Shown: positions 49,109 to 62,530 of the stretch, in pieces | Layout of the letters: each line of letters begins with the position of its first letter | How positions within the stretch are numbered: the first letter of the stretch is position 1 | Assembly: GCF_037975245.1 (NCBI RefSeq) | Contig: NC_092580.1 | Coordinates: forward strand, 25,960,501-26,024,500 | DNA: 64,000 bases | From: Apostichopus japonicus | Taxonomy: Eukaryota > Echinodermata > Holothuroidea > Aspidochirotida > Stichopodidae | Reading direction: 5' to 3' | The notes under the pieces: model-generated | What the model was told of the DNA's origin: nothing | The model's input: the letters and a program-made list of their open reading frames with translations, nothing else | Database searches by the model: none | Made by a program: the position numbers and the translations under genes

Positions 49109-49236
49109 GTGAGTTCACACCCAGGTGAGTTCACACCCAGGTGAGTTCACACCCAGGTGAGTTCACACCCAGGAGAGCTCACACCCAGGTGAGTTCACAC
49201 CCAGGTGAATTCACACCCAGGTGAGGTCACACCCAG
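49109..49236. repeat. 16-bp minisatellite, eight units
   Basis: Eight copies of GTGAGTTCACACCCAG in perfect 16-bp register; units 5, 7 and 8 carry one or two changes (GAGAGCTC, GTGAATTC, GTGAGGTC). A partial unit follows. Confidence 0.95.
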
Positions 49237-49246
49237 GTGAGTGAGT

Positions 49247-52200
49247 GACCATGGAACTACATTGGAACGATAACCACTATTTTAAAGTTGAAACTCACTA
49301 TTTGAAGAAAATGATTTTGTTGTACTCAGTACTTTACTTGATGTGATCATATAGCAGGTCTATATTTCAAACTGATGCAACAGCCTTGAAAAAGCTGTAT
49401 CAGAATAAAGAAGATAAACTTGGGAACTTAGAAACTGTAACAGGAGGTGATATTCAGACCTGTAGCACCAGAGTCTGAGGTTGAACATATATAGATCTGA
49501 AAACAATTGAGAAAGAACATGAGGAAAACTTGAAAATAACATTACATTTATGGCAGGACACTACTGATGATCGATTTGTAAAGCATCATTGCAAAGATGT
49601 GTCATGATATCAGTGACCAATGAGTGTGTACTGAGCTGTACAGGTTTCAGAGTTCTGCCTTACTACACAGTCACTAGTTTACCATCCATGCAGATACACA
49701 AATATGCATGCAGGGACAGCAATCCATCATTAAACCTCTAAAAACTATGTACATATCATCTCATATCAAATGAAATTAACAGGAAAAGTGTAAGAATTGA
49801 AGTTTATTATTCTCTGACCAAGAAACAACAAAACAAACAAACAAAGGAAAGCTGGAATTACAATTCAAAAGTTAGGATAGGCATAAAATGATGAATGGAC
49901 TATTTGTGGTTAGACAAGTTTGGCCTTTCGAACTTTAACCTCTGTATTAATGCTTGCCATGAAGGACTTTAATAATAAATTCCTGCTCGACTTTGAGAAT
50001 GAAGGGATATGTTTCTACAGCTGTTTTTACAGCTGAGGAGGAGACAATAGATAGCCAAAAATTATTATCATTTCTCAGTGTCCAGCCTGTGCATGCCCAG
50101 TCAGGTAAGATATGATGACAAATTTAGACGCCAAAAAAAAAAAAGTTATTTTATTTGTTAGATTATGTTGGATTATGCTAGATACTTAAGTCACAATTTA
50201 ATTGTAATTAAGGGGAAAATTCAGTGACAAGCACTTTTTGTACATTTTTACTTAAAAGTTTTGGTTGCTAAAACATATTAACTAGTGATACACATACCAT
50301 GCTTTTAGTAGGCCTATAGTGAAGAGTGAGCCTAGTAAATATACAGTCCACTACAAAATGGTTGCATCTTCAAAATTGTAAAGTAACGGTATGAAACAGG
50401 CACAATTAAAACCAAATTAGTTTAATCACTTCATCAATTCATGCTTGGTGCATTTAATTGCATGAAGATGGTTCAGTGGTAAATTGCACCTATATTAATA
50501 GTCATCAAATTTCTCCAGGGTCAGTGTGATGACTGTGGGTTTCCCTTCCTCCACCACCCCCCTCCCCTATTCCCTGAGGCATGTACCCACACCCCACCAT
50601 TCCATTCTGTCACCCTTCCCAAACCCCCACAATTCAGTTTCCCACCCAAACATTCAAGTTAATTATTCCATGCACGCTTTCTGTATATTGTTAACTGGCT
50701 GCAGCTTGTCTGCATGGTTAATGTCACTCCATGGTTAGACTGGCACATTGAAGAATAGTATATGAGAACAGACTCAAATATAGGCTAACTTAATTGACAC
50801 AAACCTAACCATCATCTTTGGCTTATATGACAGATATCTTTGTGAAGAACAGCTCCCTCAAACAACTGTTAAAGAGAAACTTGCTCCCTTTGGCAGATAT
50901 CTTGCCTTCAAAGTAGTGTCTGATATCTGCCATTAGCTTTTACTTTCTCTTTGTATTTCTGTTCATATTTTCAAGATTTCAAGAATTTAAACAGTGTTGA
51001 CAGTGCATACACATGTTCATATAGCTTGCATGTAAATGTGTCTATATACTGAGTATTATGAACATTCCCCTATTTCACTCTCTAAATAAAAACAATCTCT
51101 GATATTATTGACAATTTCAATCATGGAGTTTCATTGATATATTTATCTCTTAGTTCTTTTGCTTTCTCTCCTTTTAATGCAGGACTATACGTCCTTAGGG
51201 ACATATTATAACTCAAGGGAATCATGCTCCCTTATATCCTAGCTATATATGATATGGTGCAGTTATTGGTACGTGCATGCTGGCCTGTGGGATTATACCC
51301 AACATGTTCAAACCACCATGAGTATCATTATGTTCAAATGAAGTTGATTCTAATTGAATTTCCTGCTCATATCACAGCTTCCTTTGTTCTCATTTGCTGT
51401 CATATAATGCCATATAAGTACATGATATTACTGCACCTGTTTTTATGACCCAGGCTGTATATCACGTGACCAACCAGGCCTTAATCTGTATAGCCAATAA
51501 ACAGGCTATACGTATAGCTGCGCCATATATGCTTCAGGCATACTACAGATAGCCTACAAGCAAATTAACTAGTAGAAATTTGCACTGGGACAACAGAAAG
51601 AAACTCAGCCTTTTCTATACACTAATTTTGTCAGTGTCATCTTCATGCAGGCAGGCCACCATGATACAGACAACAGAATTATTGCTCATTTCAACTTTTC
51701 TTACAATTACTGAATGAGGAGACGGTTCCTTAGCAACTCCCTGGTTACATCAACTTCATTTTAGAAAGTATAGAAATCCTTTCCTAGCCTGAAGCAGTCA
51801 ATGAGCTCATGTTCCCAATCGTTTTCATCTCTATTTGTTTGTTTCATCTTTTGATCCCCTTGCAAGAATGTCTAGCCCACCCTGGCTTTAGCTGCTATAT
51901 GTCACAGACCCAAAATGTGAGTCAAAGGTCGTAGAAACAAAAATGCGGTCAAAGGTCATAGAAATAAACATGCCGAAGATGAATTTTTGTTTTCATTCTG
52001 TGGATGACTGAATGTCTTTGCCTTCCAGAAGTTTATGGATTCATCAGTGTTGCATCCAAATTTGCTAAATATGTCCGATATTATGGTCATTCAGGTACAA
52101 ATATTCTATTGCCATCTGCCCTCGCAAACATTTTACCTCAATAAGATATTGACAGTTACCCCTACTATTTCCAGATTTGGGGAACATGTGTTGGAAAGGC

Positions 52201-54117
52201 TGAAGATCGAGCAAGGGAAGTAAATTTGGGAAACTTTTACCAAGTTTTAGCATATTGAGGCAATGCTGATGATCATTAGGAAGCTCATAAAAAAGGTTAC
52301 GGAGGGGGTGGGAGGGGGCTAGACTGAAAAGTTAGTACGGGGGGCTGGGAGGGGGCTAGACTGAAAAGTTAGTACATGCTACGGTGGCCCAGATGGGACA
52401 TTGGACATTTCAACATTTTGTATTTGTTCCTTGAAATTGTACAAACAGCAAAAACTTTTGAAGAACATGTTGAAATTCAGCCCTTTATACCAAACTTTCC
52501 ACTTTTTCCTTAGATATTGATTTTTTCATCTTATAATTTCATTTAATTTATCTCCAAATATTAAACACTTTTTGTAACTGTGACTATTTTATGTCGACCA
52601 TTTTTCTATTTTCTGGAGATTTTGACATTTTATATCAATATTTAAACTTCTCCATTAAACACTGAATAAATACAGCCTAAACCAAAACTTGAATTGCTTA
52701 TCTTAAAATTTTGACTATTTTATACTTAAAATGTTTGACTTATATTTCAGACTTTCGACCGTTAGCTTCTGAAAATTGTGTCTGTCTTTGCAAAAGTTTT
52801 GAATGTTTGTTTCAATATTCAACTGTTTCATCTTCAAATTTAGAATATACACACTAAAAAATGTGACCCTTTTAAATTCCATGTTCAGTTTCCAATATAA
52901 AAATTTGATGTTAAATTTTAACTTATTCCTGGAAATACTGCCATGAAATAGCAAAAATTTTAATTTTCGAAACTTGATTCTCTAGTGCTTTATTTCAACT
53001 TTTCAACTATTTTCACAGAGCTATTTACCAGCAAAAAGAAGATCAAATATTCATTCAATCATAAATTGCCTAAAATCTCTCTAGAACATGTAAGAAGTTG
53101 GCAAGCAGGTTGTATCCCTAATACTGGAATGAAAATATATATTGCACAGCAGATCTCAAGGAAATCACTATTCAATCCTGTACCCAGCATAGAAAATCCT
53201 TCAAAAGCCGAATTAATGCCCCATTATAGAGTCATTGAAAGCAAAAAATGTTGGCCAGCATAGACATTTACAGTACAGAAATAGTTTTACAATTGTTGTG
53301 ACATTAAAATCAAGTTGTCTCAAAATAAACCTGGCTATTAAAGCAGCATAACATTAATTTAAATACAAAGATTATGCAATAAGTCAAATTTGTCTAAACT
53401 AAATTTATCCAACCACAAAGTCAAGGAGTAAGGAAGTGAACCGGAAGAAACCAGAAGTATACACACACCTGAATCAATCAAGGACAGATATGAATGTGGT
53501 TAGGTCAAAGATTCTGCTGAGACAACCTCTCAGCTGGAGACTGGGCAGGCTACCATCACACAAGCAAGGGACAGTGTACAATAGCTGGTAATTAACTGTG
53601 TCACCTCCCAGCAGTGGTCAGTAACTCCCAATGTATCCATATAAGGCCTATGAGAAAATGTTTGGAAATAATAGTGGAATCAATTAGCATGGTTTATACA
53701 TTTCAAAACTTATCATAGATAGAGACATACACGTATGCCCAAGTCCCTACCCTCCCGCCCCGCCCCCCTCCACAACATGCACACACACATATACAATGTT
53801 GTGGTTCTACCACATTCTATCACACCCGCCTGATCCACCCATGTTCACTATTAAATTGCATCGCATGCGGAGTGATTTGTTTCTATATTGTGTAATCAGG
53901 TAGAACACTATAAATGGGCTAAGTGCAGCCACAACTGAAGACAATGTGTTAACAAGGAACTCTCCCACACGAACAGAAACAACAAAGATTATACTTAATA
54001 AATTAACTTGATAAAGGTTTCAGTTGTTATTGCCTTCTGCAGTACTCTGGGAATTTCCCTCAAACTCAGTGTATAGGGCAAGAAGGACATATGGGAGTAA
54101 AACGATATGAACAGCCT

Positions 54118-54119
<2 letters not shown>
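49247..54119. other. Intergenic, no gene recognised
   Basis: AT-rich non-coding DNA. A 29-bp direct repeat (GGGAGGGGGCTAGACTGAAA...) occurs twice at 52310-52338 and 52347-52375. Short open frames show no family motif or splice-consistent continuation. Confidence 0.4.
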
Positions 54120-54155
<36 letters not shown>

Positions 54156-54216
54156 AGCGGGAGGCCGGGGTTCTAATCCTGGTGGAGGCTGGAAGTTTTT
54201 ATACTGTTCTTGATTT

Positions 54217-54259
<43 letters not shown>

Positions 54260-54374
54260 ATCGTAATGAGTTGGAAAATCAAGAACAGTGAAAAAACTTC
54301 CAGCCTCCACCGGGATTCGAACCTGGGCCTCCCGCTCTGTACGCGGACACCCTAACCAACTAGGCTATGGACGC
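54120..54374. mobile_element. Inverted pair of tRNA-derived SINE copies around TA tracts
   Basis: TA dinucleotide tracts at 54120-54153 and about 54221-54256 flank and separate two copies of one sequence. The left copy (54155-54222, plus) is a truncated 3' part; the right copy (54374 down to about 54257, minus) is fuller. Both carry GCGGGAGGCC...GGTTC.AATCC.GGTGGAGGCTGGAAG and then CTGTTCTTGATTTT. The tail ends in (TA)n. Confidence 0.65.
54303..54374 (-). tRNA. tRNA-like head of the SINE (probably not a functional tRNA gene)
   Basis: 72 nt that fold as a cloverleaf: acceptor GCGTCCA/TGGAGGC with one mismatch, A-box-like TAGCCTAGTTGGTTAGGG, anticodon stem TCCGC/GCGGG with 7-nt loop GTACAGA (anticodon ACA, Cys box), and T arm with GGTTCGAATCC. 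Mismatches in three stems and the attached SINE tail argue for a tRNA-derived retroposon head with internal Pol III promoter boxes rather than a working tRNA. Confidence 0.45.
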
Positions 54375-54805
54375 TGATTGTATGTCCAGAGGTTCAAAAC
54401 CGGTAAGGAAGGTCGTAATTCCACTGTAGGCATTTGTCACCTGTATCGAACAATACTAGTTCTGTTTTTGGTGACATATTTTGCCTTACTCTAGAGATAA
54501 AACATGATGCTAACCAACTCGAAATTATTTGTGATTCCTAAAGCCGGATCTCGAAAGAGATACTTTGAACAGACTTTATGATATATAACTGCACTTTTAA
54601 ATCTTTAGCAATATTGCATGGGACCTATATTTTATAGGTTAAACAAAAGGAGAAACAGAAATGTTTTAATTGTGATACATTGCCAAAGATCCAACTTTCC
54701 ACTTTTTTTTCAGATCCAATACACTCCCTGTAAGCTTACTATAACTCTTACCATCGGTCGAACCCTACTGTGATTATATGTAGACTTTACAAAATTCATA
54801 AACCC

Positions 54806-54868
54806 AACTGAATACAGAAACTAGGCTGAAGGTAAACCTAACTGAATACAGAAACTAGGCTGAAGGTA
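54806..54868. repeat. 29-bp direct repeat, two copies
   Basis: AACTGAATACAGAAACTAGG... occurs at 54806-54834 and 54840-54868, identical, with a 34-bp period. Confidence 0.9.
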
Positions 54869-54874
54869 TACGCA

Positions 54875-55930
54875 TCAAGGCCATACATGTTTCACTTCCT
54901 GGCAACCTTAGCAGCAATGTTGGGAATGCAAGATATTTGGTGATCTCAGTCATTTCTTACTTTGTTTTGTTCCTTTTATTAACATTAAGATAATTTGAGG
55001 TTTAAAGGTCTACTGACACCTATGAACAACATTGTCCTTATCAATATGTTAGGCATTAGAAATCATGACAATAGCTGCAACTCTCATAAGAAATCCATCA
55101 AAGATTGACCATTTTAAGAGTCTTTTTTTAATTCTAGTTTTATTTATGAATAAACATTACCTAATTATGCACCTTGATGATGTACATTAACGAAGAGACT
55201 GCATAATTTTCTATTATGTGATTCCCTTTGTTTGTAAAACCTTCGTTTCACGGACACTGAGAGCAGGTTTGTGGCCTAAGGCGATTTTTTTAAATATTTA
55301 ATATTGAATAATCCCTAGAAATAAACATTTGTAATCATAAACAAAGTCAAGTGGGTTCTCTCATCTCTGTTCTTCAAACTTGAAGAAGCTGGAAGCCCTC
55401 TACCATAATTCAATAAACATTCATGAAATGTGACACGAAACACAGCTGTTCAAGGCATGTTTTTGCAAAAGGAACAGGATATTAGAAGCACATGAAACCT
55501 TTGGCAAGAATTTACGAGGCACGATTGGCATTAGAGGATAAATTAGAACCATATACATGTACATATGTTTATACGTTATGTGACATCAACCAAAGAACCA
55601 ATTCAAGCAAATCTCTATCAAGCAAAGAGGTTAGTATGTGGTACTTGAGGAATCCTAAGATAAATGGAGGTGCATTTATACCAGAGAGGTGTTATCTCCC
55701 TGAATAATACTGGCAAATATAAAGAGAATAGCCTTAATGATGTAAATGAGATAATTAGAATGGAGATGACAGATCTAATGAAGTATACATGCCAGGATAA
55801 TAACTTGTATTCAACCAAACTATGCTACATAAGACGTACATGGGGATAGCTCCATGATAAGACAGACTGAACACTAGTATACCGTGCACAGATGTTGATT
55901 ATAAACAGCTCAGTGTAGCTGAGCCTTCAG
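54875..55930. other. Intergenic, no gene recognised
   Basis: Non-coding DNA without recognisable elements. Confidence 0.35.
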
Positions 55931-56416
55931 GGGCCCTGGGTCAAAAGGGAGAGCTGGGCCTCAGGTCAGGAGTGAGAGTTGGGACCCTGGGCCAAGAGGG
56001 AGAGCTCTGGGGTCAAGAGGGAGGGCTGGGGCCCGGGCTCAAGAGTGAGAGCTTGAGCTCGGGGACAAGAGTGATATCTTGGCCAAGGGTCAAGAGGGAG
56101 AGCTGGGGCCTGGGTTTTAGAGTAAGATCTGGGGCCCAGGGTAAAGAGGGAGAGCTGGGGCCCAGGGTCAAGAGTGAGAGCTTGGGCTAGGGGACAAGAG
56201 TGAGATTTGGGGCCCAGGGTCAATAGTGAGAGCTTGGGATCGGGGACAAGAGTGAGATCTGGGGCCAGGGGTCAAGAGAGCTGGGGCCAAGGGTCATGAG
56301 TGAGAGCTGGGGCCCAGGGTCAAGAGGGAGAGCTGGGGCCCGGGGTCAAGAGTGAGAGCTTGGGCTCTGGGACAAGAGTGAGAGCTGGGGCCCTGGGTCA
56401 CGAGTGAGAGCTGGGG
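55931..56416. repeat. G/A-rich minisatellite
   Basis: Roughly 28-bp units of the type GGGTCAAGAGTGAGAGCTGG and GGACAAGAGTGAGATCTGGGGCC, repeated about 17 times with substitutions and small length changes. Open frames on both strands come from the repeat period. Confidence 0.9.
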
Positions 56417-59400
56417 TATGACACCATTACTTCAAAGCCACAGGTTTTAAAAATGGCAGGTAGTTGTCATGGTGTTCAGTTGCCTCCAAAATTGTCAGGA
56501 AAATCTTTACGACTCAATTAATTCAACCTGTTAATTGGATCATCATAACAGAATCAACTCTAGTAGAGATAAATAAAAAATTAGTGCCTTCTGGTATCTA
56601 TTGAATCATGGTTACACAGGGCATCAATCATACCTTCTTCTAAATGCAAACACATTTATGATGCCATTTCAATATTTACCGGTTGGAAAATTGTTTATAA
56701 TCAAATTTCCCTACCTCTAAATATGATTCTTTGCAAAATATGATTCGATCCATCTAAGAGAAAACTGTAGTATATTTGTTGACAAACCACCTTTGTTTTT
56801 GTCTGGTAATGACAGTGTAAAGGTTTCACATAAATTAGACATTTCTAAAGGGAATTGTTTCCACCATGTGTGATTTTTTTTTAACCCTCATAAACTTGCC
56901 AACAGTTTTCACATGATCAATTTTTCCAGGTTTCTTCTTTGAAACAACCATCAACATATGTTCAATCTGACAAGTGTCAATAAATTATATGTAAGAGGAT
57001 AAGGAACCAGTTTCATTTCATCATGATGCCATATAGGCCTACAAGGTTTTATCAAAAGTATTTCTTTCTTTATGTTTCATATTTTGTAGCTTCTTTTTGT
57101 TTTGCATGGCAATCAGTTCAACCAAGTGTGACCTTTGAACTATTCTTTTACACTCTTGTTTCAAGATATTTTGACAAATTGGCAACTTACAGCTGTCAAA
57201 ATTGATCACTCTGGCAAGTGTCAATAATTATACAGAGAACGGAAACCATTTGATGGAGCTGATACATAAAATATTCTATCAAGCTTGGTTTATAATTACT
57301 TTACTGTATGGGTATGCTTTTTATTATTGTGCCACCCCTCTGCCCACCCCCCCCCCCAAAAAAAAAGGATATATGTATCATATCATTTTATCAGGCAATA
57401 AACTGGTATATAAGTGCAACTGTATCATAGACTAGCTGGTCATAATTTTTATGAGTAAATTGGTTTTATGATTTGTAAAACCACAAAACCAGACAGGGCA
57501 TACTCATTCAGAATTACATTTGCTTTGAATGTATTGCCAGAAGTGCTTGCAAAAGGGACAAATACCAAACTAGCAACATGTCTAAAATATGTACTGCTAT
57601 GAAGGTTTGTGGTGGGTGGGGGGGGGGGGAGGTGGAGAGCAAAGATCAAGAAAAGGCATATTGGCACATAGAACTCGTTGGAGAGGGAAAATATTACAAA
57701 TAATTAAGGAAAGTCTTCACAGTGAGCTAATGATATCTCTTTCTATTTATTTAGTTTTATCACTATTGAGACTACTTACCCAGAAACTAACATTAAATTA
57801 GTATGCAATTATTGTGCAATTATTGTGCAATAGGTTAAAGGTCATATATTGTATGTCAAACTTGGTCTTTCATTGTTATTGTCCTCAATTAGTCATCAGA
57901 GGAAAGGAAAGTGTTGAGTTTAACCTTTTCATCGCTATATGAAATCAAGCTACTGAACTAAAATATTTATGACATTTTAACAGCAGAATTTTATCAGGAT
58001 TTGACTTGACCAAGTCCTCTTTAAAAACTGGACATTGATTTTAATGTAAAAATCTGCCTTTGGCCCACTAAAAATATTTGATTGCCCCTATAGCTAGCTT
58101 CCTTGTATATTAAAGTGAAGGATCATAGGGGCTCACACAATCTGTTCTAATAACAAATGTTGTAAATTACCAGAGTTTGGAAGAGGAGTGGCACCTGTTA
58201 ATTTAAATTCCATTGCAATCCTTGAAAGTATTTCCCCTGAAGCCATGTTTGTCATTTGACATTTTGACTTCTTTTATGAAACAATATAATAAGATAAAAC
58301 CCTCTGGATATAAAGTACAGTTAGTGACATTTTGACTTCTCTGAACAATATCACTGAAGACCACTCTCTGGTGGGATAAACCTTACAAATAATTCATGTC
58401 CTCATAAAGTTTGACTACTTGTATATTTGTAATGTACAAATTTGATTACTTTCATCTCTTACTTCTTTCTTACTTTAGTTCATAACCTTTCACATTAACT
58501 ACAGCAAGCTGTATACCCTTGTGTTATATTTGATATCACCTACAGAGGTCAGTGTACTAAAAGGGAGTTCAGGTAATTTATTGTACTACCAATCTACCCC
58601 ACCCCCCAACCCAATGTCCAGGGCCCCTATGGGTTGATTCCAAAATTTTGGACTACATTTTAACAGAATCATGAAAAATTAGGAATACAGTTCAACAGTT
58701 ATAAAATAAATGGTACATTGAAGTTGTGCAACACAATATTTTCTATTTAGATTAACATAGTAAGTTTAACCCACAGATCAAACTAGGAGCAGCAAATAAT
58801 CTGTAATTAGCTTCCAGATGCTGTTTTCTTTTTTAACATTAATTAATGCCAACATTATGTTTCCTCACAATGGTACGCCAGACCAAAAACATGCAAATCT
58901 TTCACTTACCCCATCCAACCAACCAACCAACCGCACCACTCCCCTTCCCTAGTTACATTCCAATCTTCCCCTCCCCCCCCTTTCCTCTCTCTGGTCACAC
59001 CAATGATATATACATAAATCCAGGCCTGCAAGATATGGGTGTGCTTATAGCTTGCTAAATGCATAAAATGTGGAAATTGCCAATTACAGCCTCAGATTCT
59101 GAGATCTGACCACCTCACAGCTGCATGTCCAGACAGAGAGAGAGAAAGATTATCAAACTTGGCTAATCCCAATTTAAGATCTCTACTGCTTGATTCTTTA
59201 ACTTGTGAAACTGACAGGGGCCAGGATCTTACTGCAATGTGAAAATCCTAATTTTCAGTGTAATTAATTAATGCCAAGTTCAAACTTGAAATTGAATCAA
59301 GCCTGAGGCTAGAATTCCATTACAGGACAAGCCATCGCAGGCATTATTAGGACACTATGGAATGCAAATAAAAAATACACAAGTTGTCGAAGCAGTGGGC

Positions 59401-59440
59401 TCAGGGAGGGGTGAGGAGGTGGGGGGGTTTAGGTAAATAC
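56417..59440. other. Intergenic, no gene recognised
   Basis: AT-rich non-coding DNA with a G-run near 57615 and C-rich patches near 57340, 58600 and 58970. No coding signal. Confidence 0.35.
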
Positions 59441-59658
59441 CAGGCGCATAGCCAAGGGGGGTGTTTTGGGTGTTCAAACACCCCCCATGGCCCAAGTGCC
59501 CCCAAAAAATATATGCAGAAAACACCAGTGACTTGGAGAGATACGCTAGTCTAAATGGGCTAGCGTTGTTGAATATCCACAGAGATGTTCCTGTCAGCGC
59601 AGATGTCATTCTAACTGACTTGGCGAAGAAGCCGAGAAGATTGGACTTTCGTCTGTAA
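59441..59658 (+). pseudogene. hAT transposase C-terminal remnant next to a hAT-like terminal repeat
   Basis: The plus frame ending at the TAA at 59656-59658 reads LNGLALLNIHRDVPVSADV and then AKKPRRLDFRL. This is the end of the hAT dimerisation region as found in TTF-type zinc-finger/ZMYM-like transposase genes (LNGLALLNIHR.I PVS ... RLDF.L). It starts only about 80 bp after CAGGCGCATAGCCAAGG (59441-59457), which resembles the CAGGCG-type ends of the MITEs in this window. The rest of the transposase is absent and no matching right end was found, so this is an internally deleted relic. Confidence 0.65.
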
Positions 59659-61934
59659 CAATTTATCTATCGTCACGACTCACGATACAGTATATGCCCA
59701 ACTTATACAAACTCTAAATTATCGCACTAATGGGATTTTAGCTTTACTTTTAGTGAGACTCTAAGAGAACCGTGATACCAAATATGCCAAAATCAATGAT
59801 GTGAGAGTACCGTTAACTCTTTGCATGGGTTCCCAGTTTGCTTGTCAACAGACTTCTACAGTCCAAACGAAGGGGAACTCTATAGGTCCGCAATTCCCTT
59901 GATCTTTTTATCTCTGATTCCCCAAATTATCCTTCTTACAGTTCAAACTTTTGAGTTGAAGTTGAACCTAGTTGCTTGTAAATTATATATATTGAGAAAG
60001 GTATCTCTTTAGGTTCGCATTTTCCTTGCATCAATAATTGAGTCTATATAGGATTACATTTTTCTGATGTGAATAGAATTATTCCACAAAATAATTATCA
60101 ATATTCTATTGCATGATTTGAGCTCAAACATTGCACCATTTTGCATCTAGAGAGCTTAAAATTCCATTTTTTTGCCAAAGGTAACAGGTCACACTATAAA
60201 AACTTGTCTATCACAATTAAGCGATGGGGGGGGGGGCTTCTTTTTAATAAGGGAACAGAGAGAAAAAAAATTCGTGGGAAAATAATCCACACAAAAGTTA
60301 TGTTTAATTTGATAAAACTGTATATATATTGCTCTTCATACAAGAAAGAAGAAGGGGAGGAAAAGATCTAACCATTCATAGCTGCAATATACACACTGGT
60401 GAATGTATTGACTAGGATATGTAGGCTATTGTAATTGCAGATATATGTATATCTCCATTGATCATTCATTAGAATGGTACCTCAGTACTACTGTATGATA
60501 TTACACCCTTGCTCCATCTGTTGATGCCATCTACTGTAGGCACAGAATATGAACACATTGCTAATTTATGCACACATAATTACTCCATGTATTCAAACCA
60601 CAGTTGATATATTCTTGTGTGCAACACAAGTGAAGCAAAGTTTTTGACGACTATTATAATCCTTAAAAATGCTAGTTCCAATATTCAAATACATAAGTAT
60701 TAAAGGTTCAGTAGATTACAAATGAATTATAAGATTGAGGTAAATATTTATGAATTTAATTCAAAAGGTAGGGAGTATAACATAGGTCTTACATTCCAGA
60801 CAGTATTAATTAACTGCCTGTGTCTATGACACCTATATTTCTTAATGTTAAATGTCCACACATGTAAGCATAGCATGCATGTGTATTCATTTGAAACCAA
60901 GTTGTTTCTTTTCAAAGAGTACATATGCTTTTGTGGTATATGTGTGCATGTATTGCCCGCCTCTATGGTGCACCATTAACTCATAAATTTACTGATACAG
61001 AAGTTATAGCCTAGCAACTACAGGTACATGGGTCATTGCTCATTATGAATTACCCTAGCTGATAGTGTCATAAAAACTGATATCATTGAATTTTTATGGC
61101 TGGTACAAGACCTCTTGCAAGGCTGCAGTACAATTGCCTATGTATGTCTAGATAATAATATTCAGTTGTGCAGTGGATAATTACTTGTCCAAATTAAGTC
61201 CAAAATAATTTAAACCTTGTAAGCTGCATGAACCATAATGCAGAAACAAGAAACTTAATTGCATGGAAGGCCATTTAGCAGTTATAATATGTGGACAAGG
61301 AAAATTCTTGCAGAATGAGAGTGTTTGCAAATTCTACTAGAGAATCCAGCAAAATGAAGGATCACCTTCCATACATTATCTCAAGAAGATGATGTATGTA
61401 AAGACTTATAGTAGGCCTACAATGCTCTAGCTGCCAGGCAACAGATAGTAAATTTGACAACATATAGTCTTCTCAAAGGTGTGTTTAGTACTATTGGCCT
61501 ACAATAAGATATTTCTAAAGCAAAGAAATTCTAAAGCTTCTGGATCCTGTTTTTCCCAGGAGAGGTACCATTACCTAATCTCAGAACAACACAATGCTTT
61601 AATCTAAACCATTCAAGCTATATGCCAATACACTCTCCTCCATGTATTTGTCAGCTTGATGTAATTACCTCTTCAACACAAGTGCAGGTAACAAAATAGC
61701 CCCCCAACAAGGCAACATCTGATCAAATGTGGAACATAATCCTTGAAAGGTCAGAACCAAACTGATTCCAAAGAATATCACAATCCACCATTGAATAACA
61801 CAGTTCAACATATTATTCATCACAAAAACTAAATAATCAGTGAGACAAACAGTCTGATGAACTTCTCTTAAATGTCTCAACTTTCAATAGTAAAATTGCT
61901 AAATTGGTCACATGATGTAACACTTTCTCGTTCT
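59659..61934. other. Intergenic, no gene recognised
   Basis: Non-coding AT-rich DNA. It may begin with the 3' part of the hAT relic; a G-run sits at about 60226-60236. Confidence 0.35.
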
Positions 61935-62258
61935 TCTCTCCCTTAGTTCTCCTCACACACTCCCTCCTCCGCATCCTTCTCCTTCTCCTCACGCACTCCC
62001 TCCTTCTCACCCTTCTCCTCACACTCCCTCCTCCTCATCCTTCTCCTCACACACTCCCTCCTCCTCATCTTTCTCCTCACACACTCCCTCCTCCTCACCC
62101 TCCTCTGCACACACTCCCTTCTCTACACCCTTTCCTCACACACTCCCACCTCCTCTAACACACTCCCCCCTCCTCACCCTTCTCCTCACATTGTCCCTCA
62201 TCACACATTGTCCCTCCTCCACACCCTTCTCCTCTCACACACTGTCTCCTCCTCTCTA
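61935..62258. repeat. CT-rich minisatellite (CTCCTCACACACTCCCTCCTC type)
   Basis: About 320 bp of imperfect tandem units such as CCTTCTCCTCACACACTCCC with variable length. A purine-rich stretch (GGGAGGGAAGG type) follows at 62340-62530 on the same strand. Confidence 0.85.
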
Positions 62259-62530
62259 TCAGACCATAACAACTCCCTGATCAGACATACAAAACTTGAG
62301 ATATGCAGTATTCAATAGGATCTTTATTATATTATGCTCTGAGGGGATATTTTCTGTGGATAATGGAGGGAAGGGAGGGTATGAAAGGGAGTATTAAGGA
62401 TGGGACACGGTAGCGAAGGGATAGCGGATGGGGAGGATTTATACATGGGAAGGAGGGCATATGGAAGGGAATGAAGACAGGGGAATCTGGGGTTGGGATA
62501 GGAGAGGGAAGGAGATGGGAAAGGGTTGAG

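Noticed and set aside
49109-49236. CRISPR-like regular repeat
   Set aside because: Units are contiguous 16-mers without spacers in an animal genome, so this is a minisatellite.
55966-56223. Repetitive open frames rich in Gly, Pro, Ser and Leu
   Set aside because: These are produced by the G/A minisatellite; no start context, splice sites or known domain.
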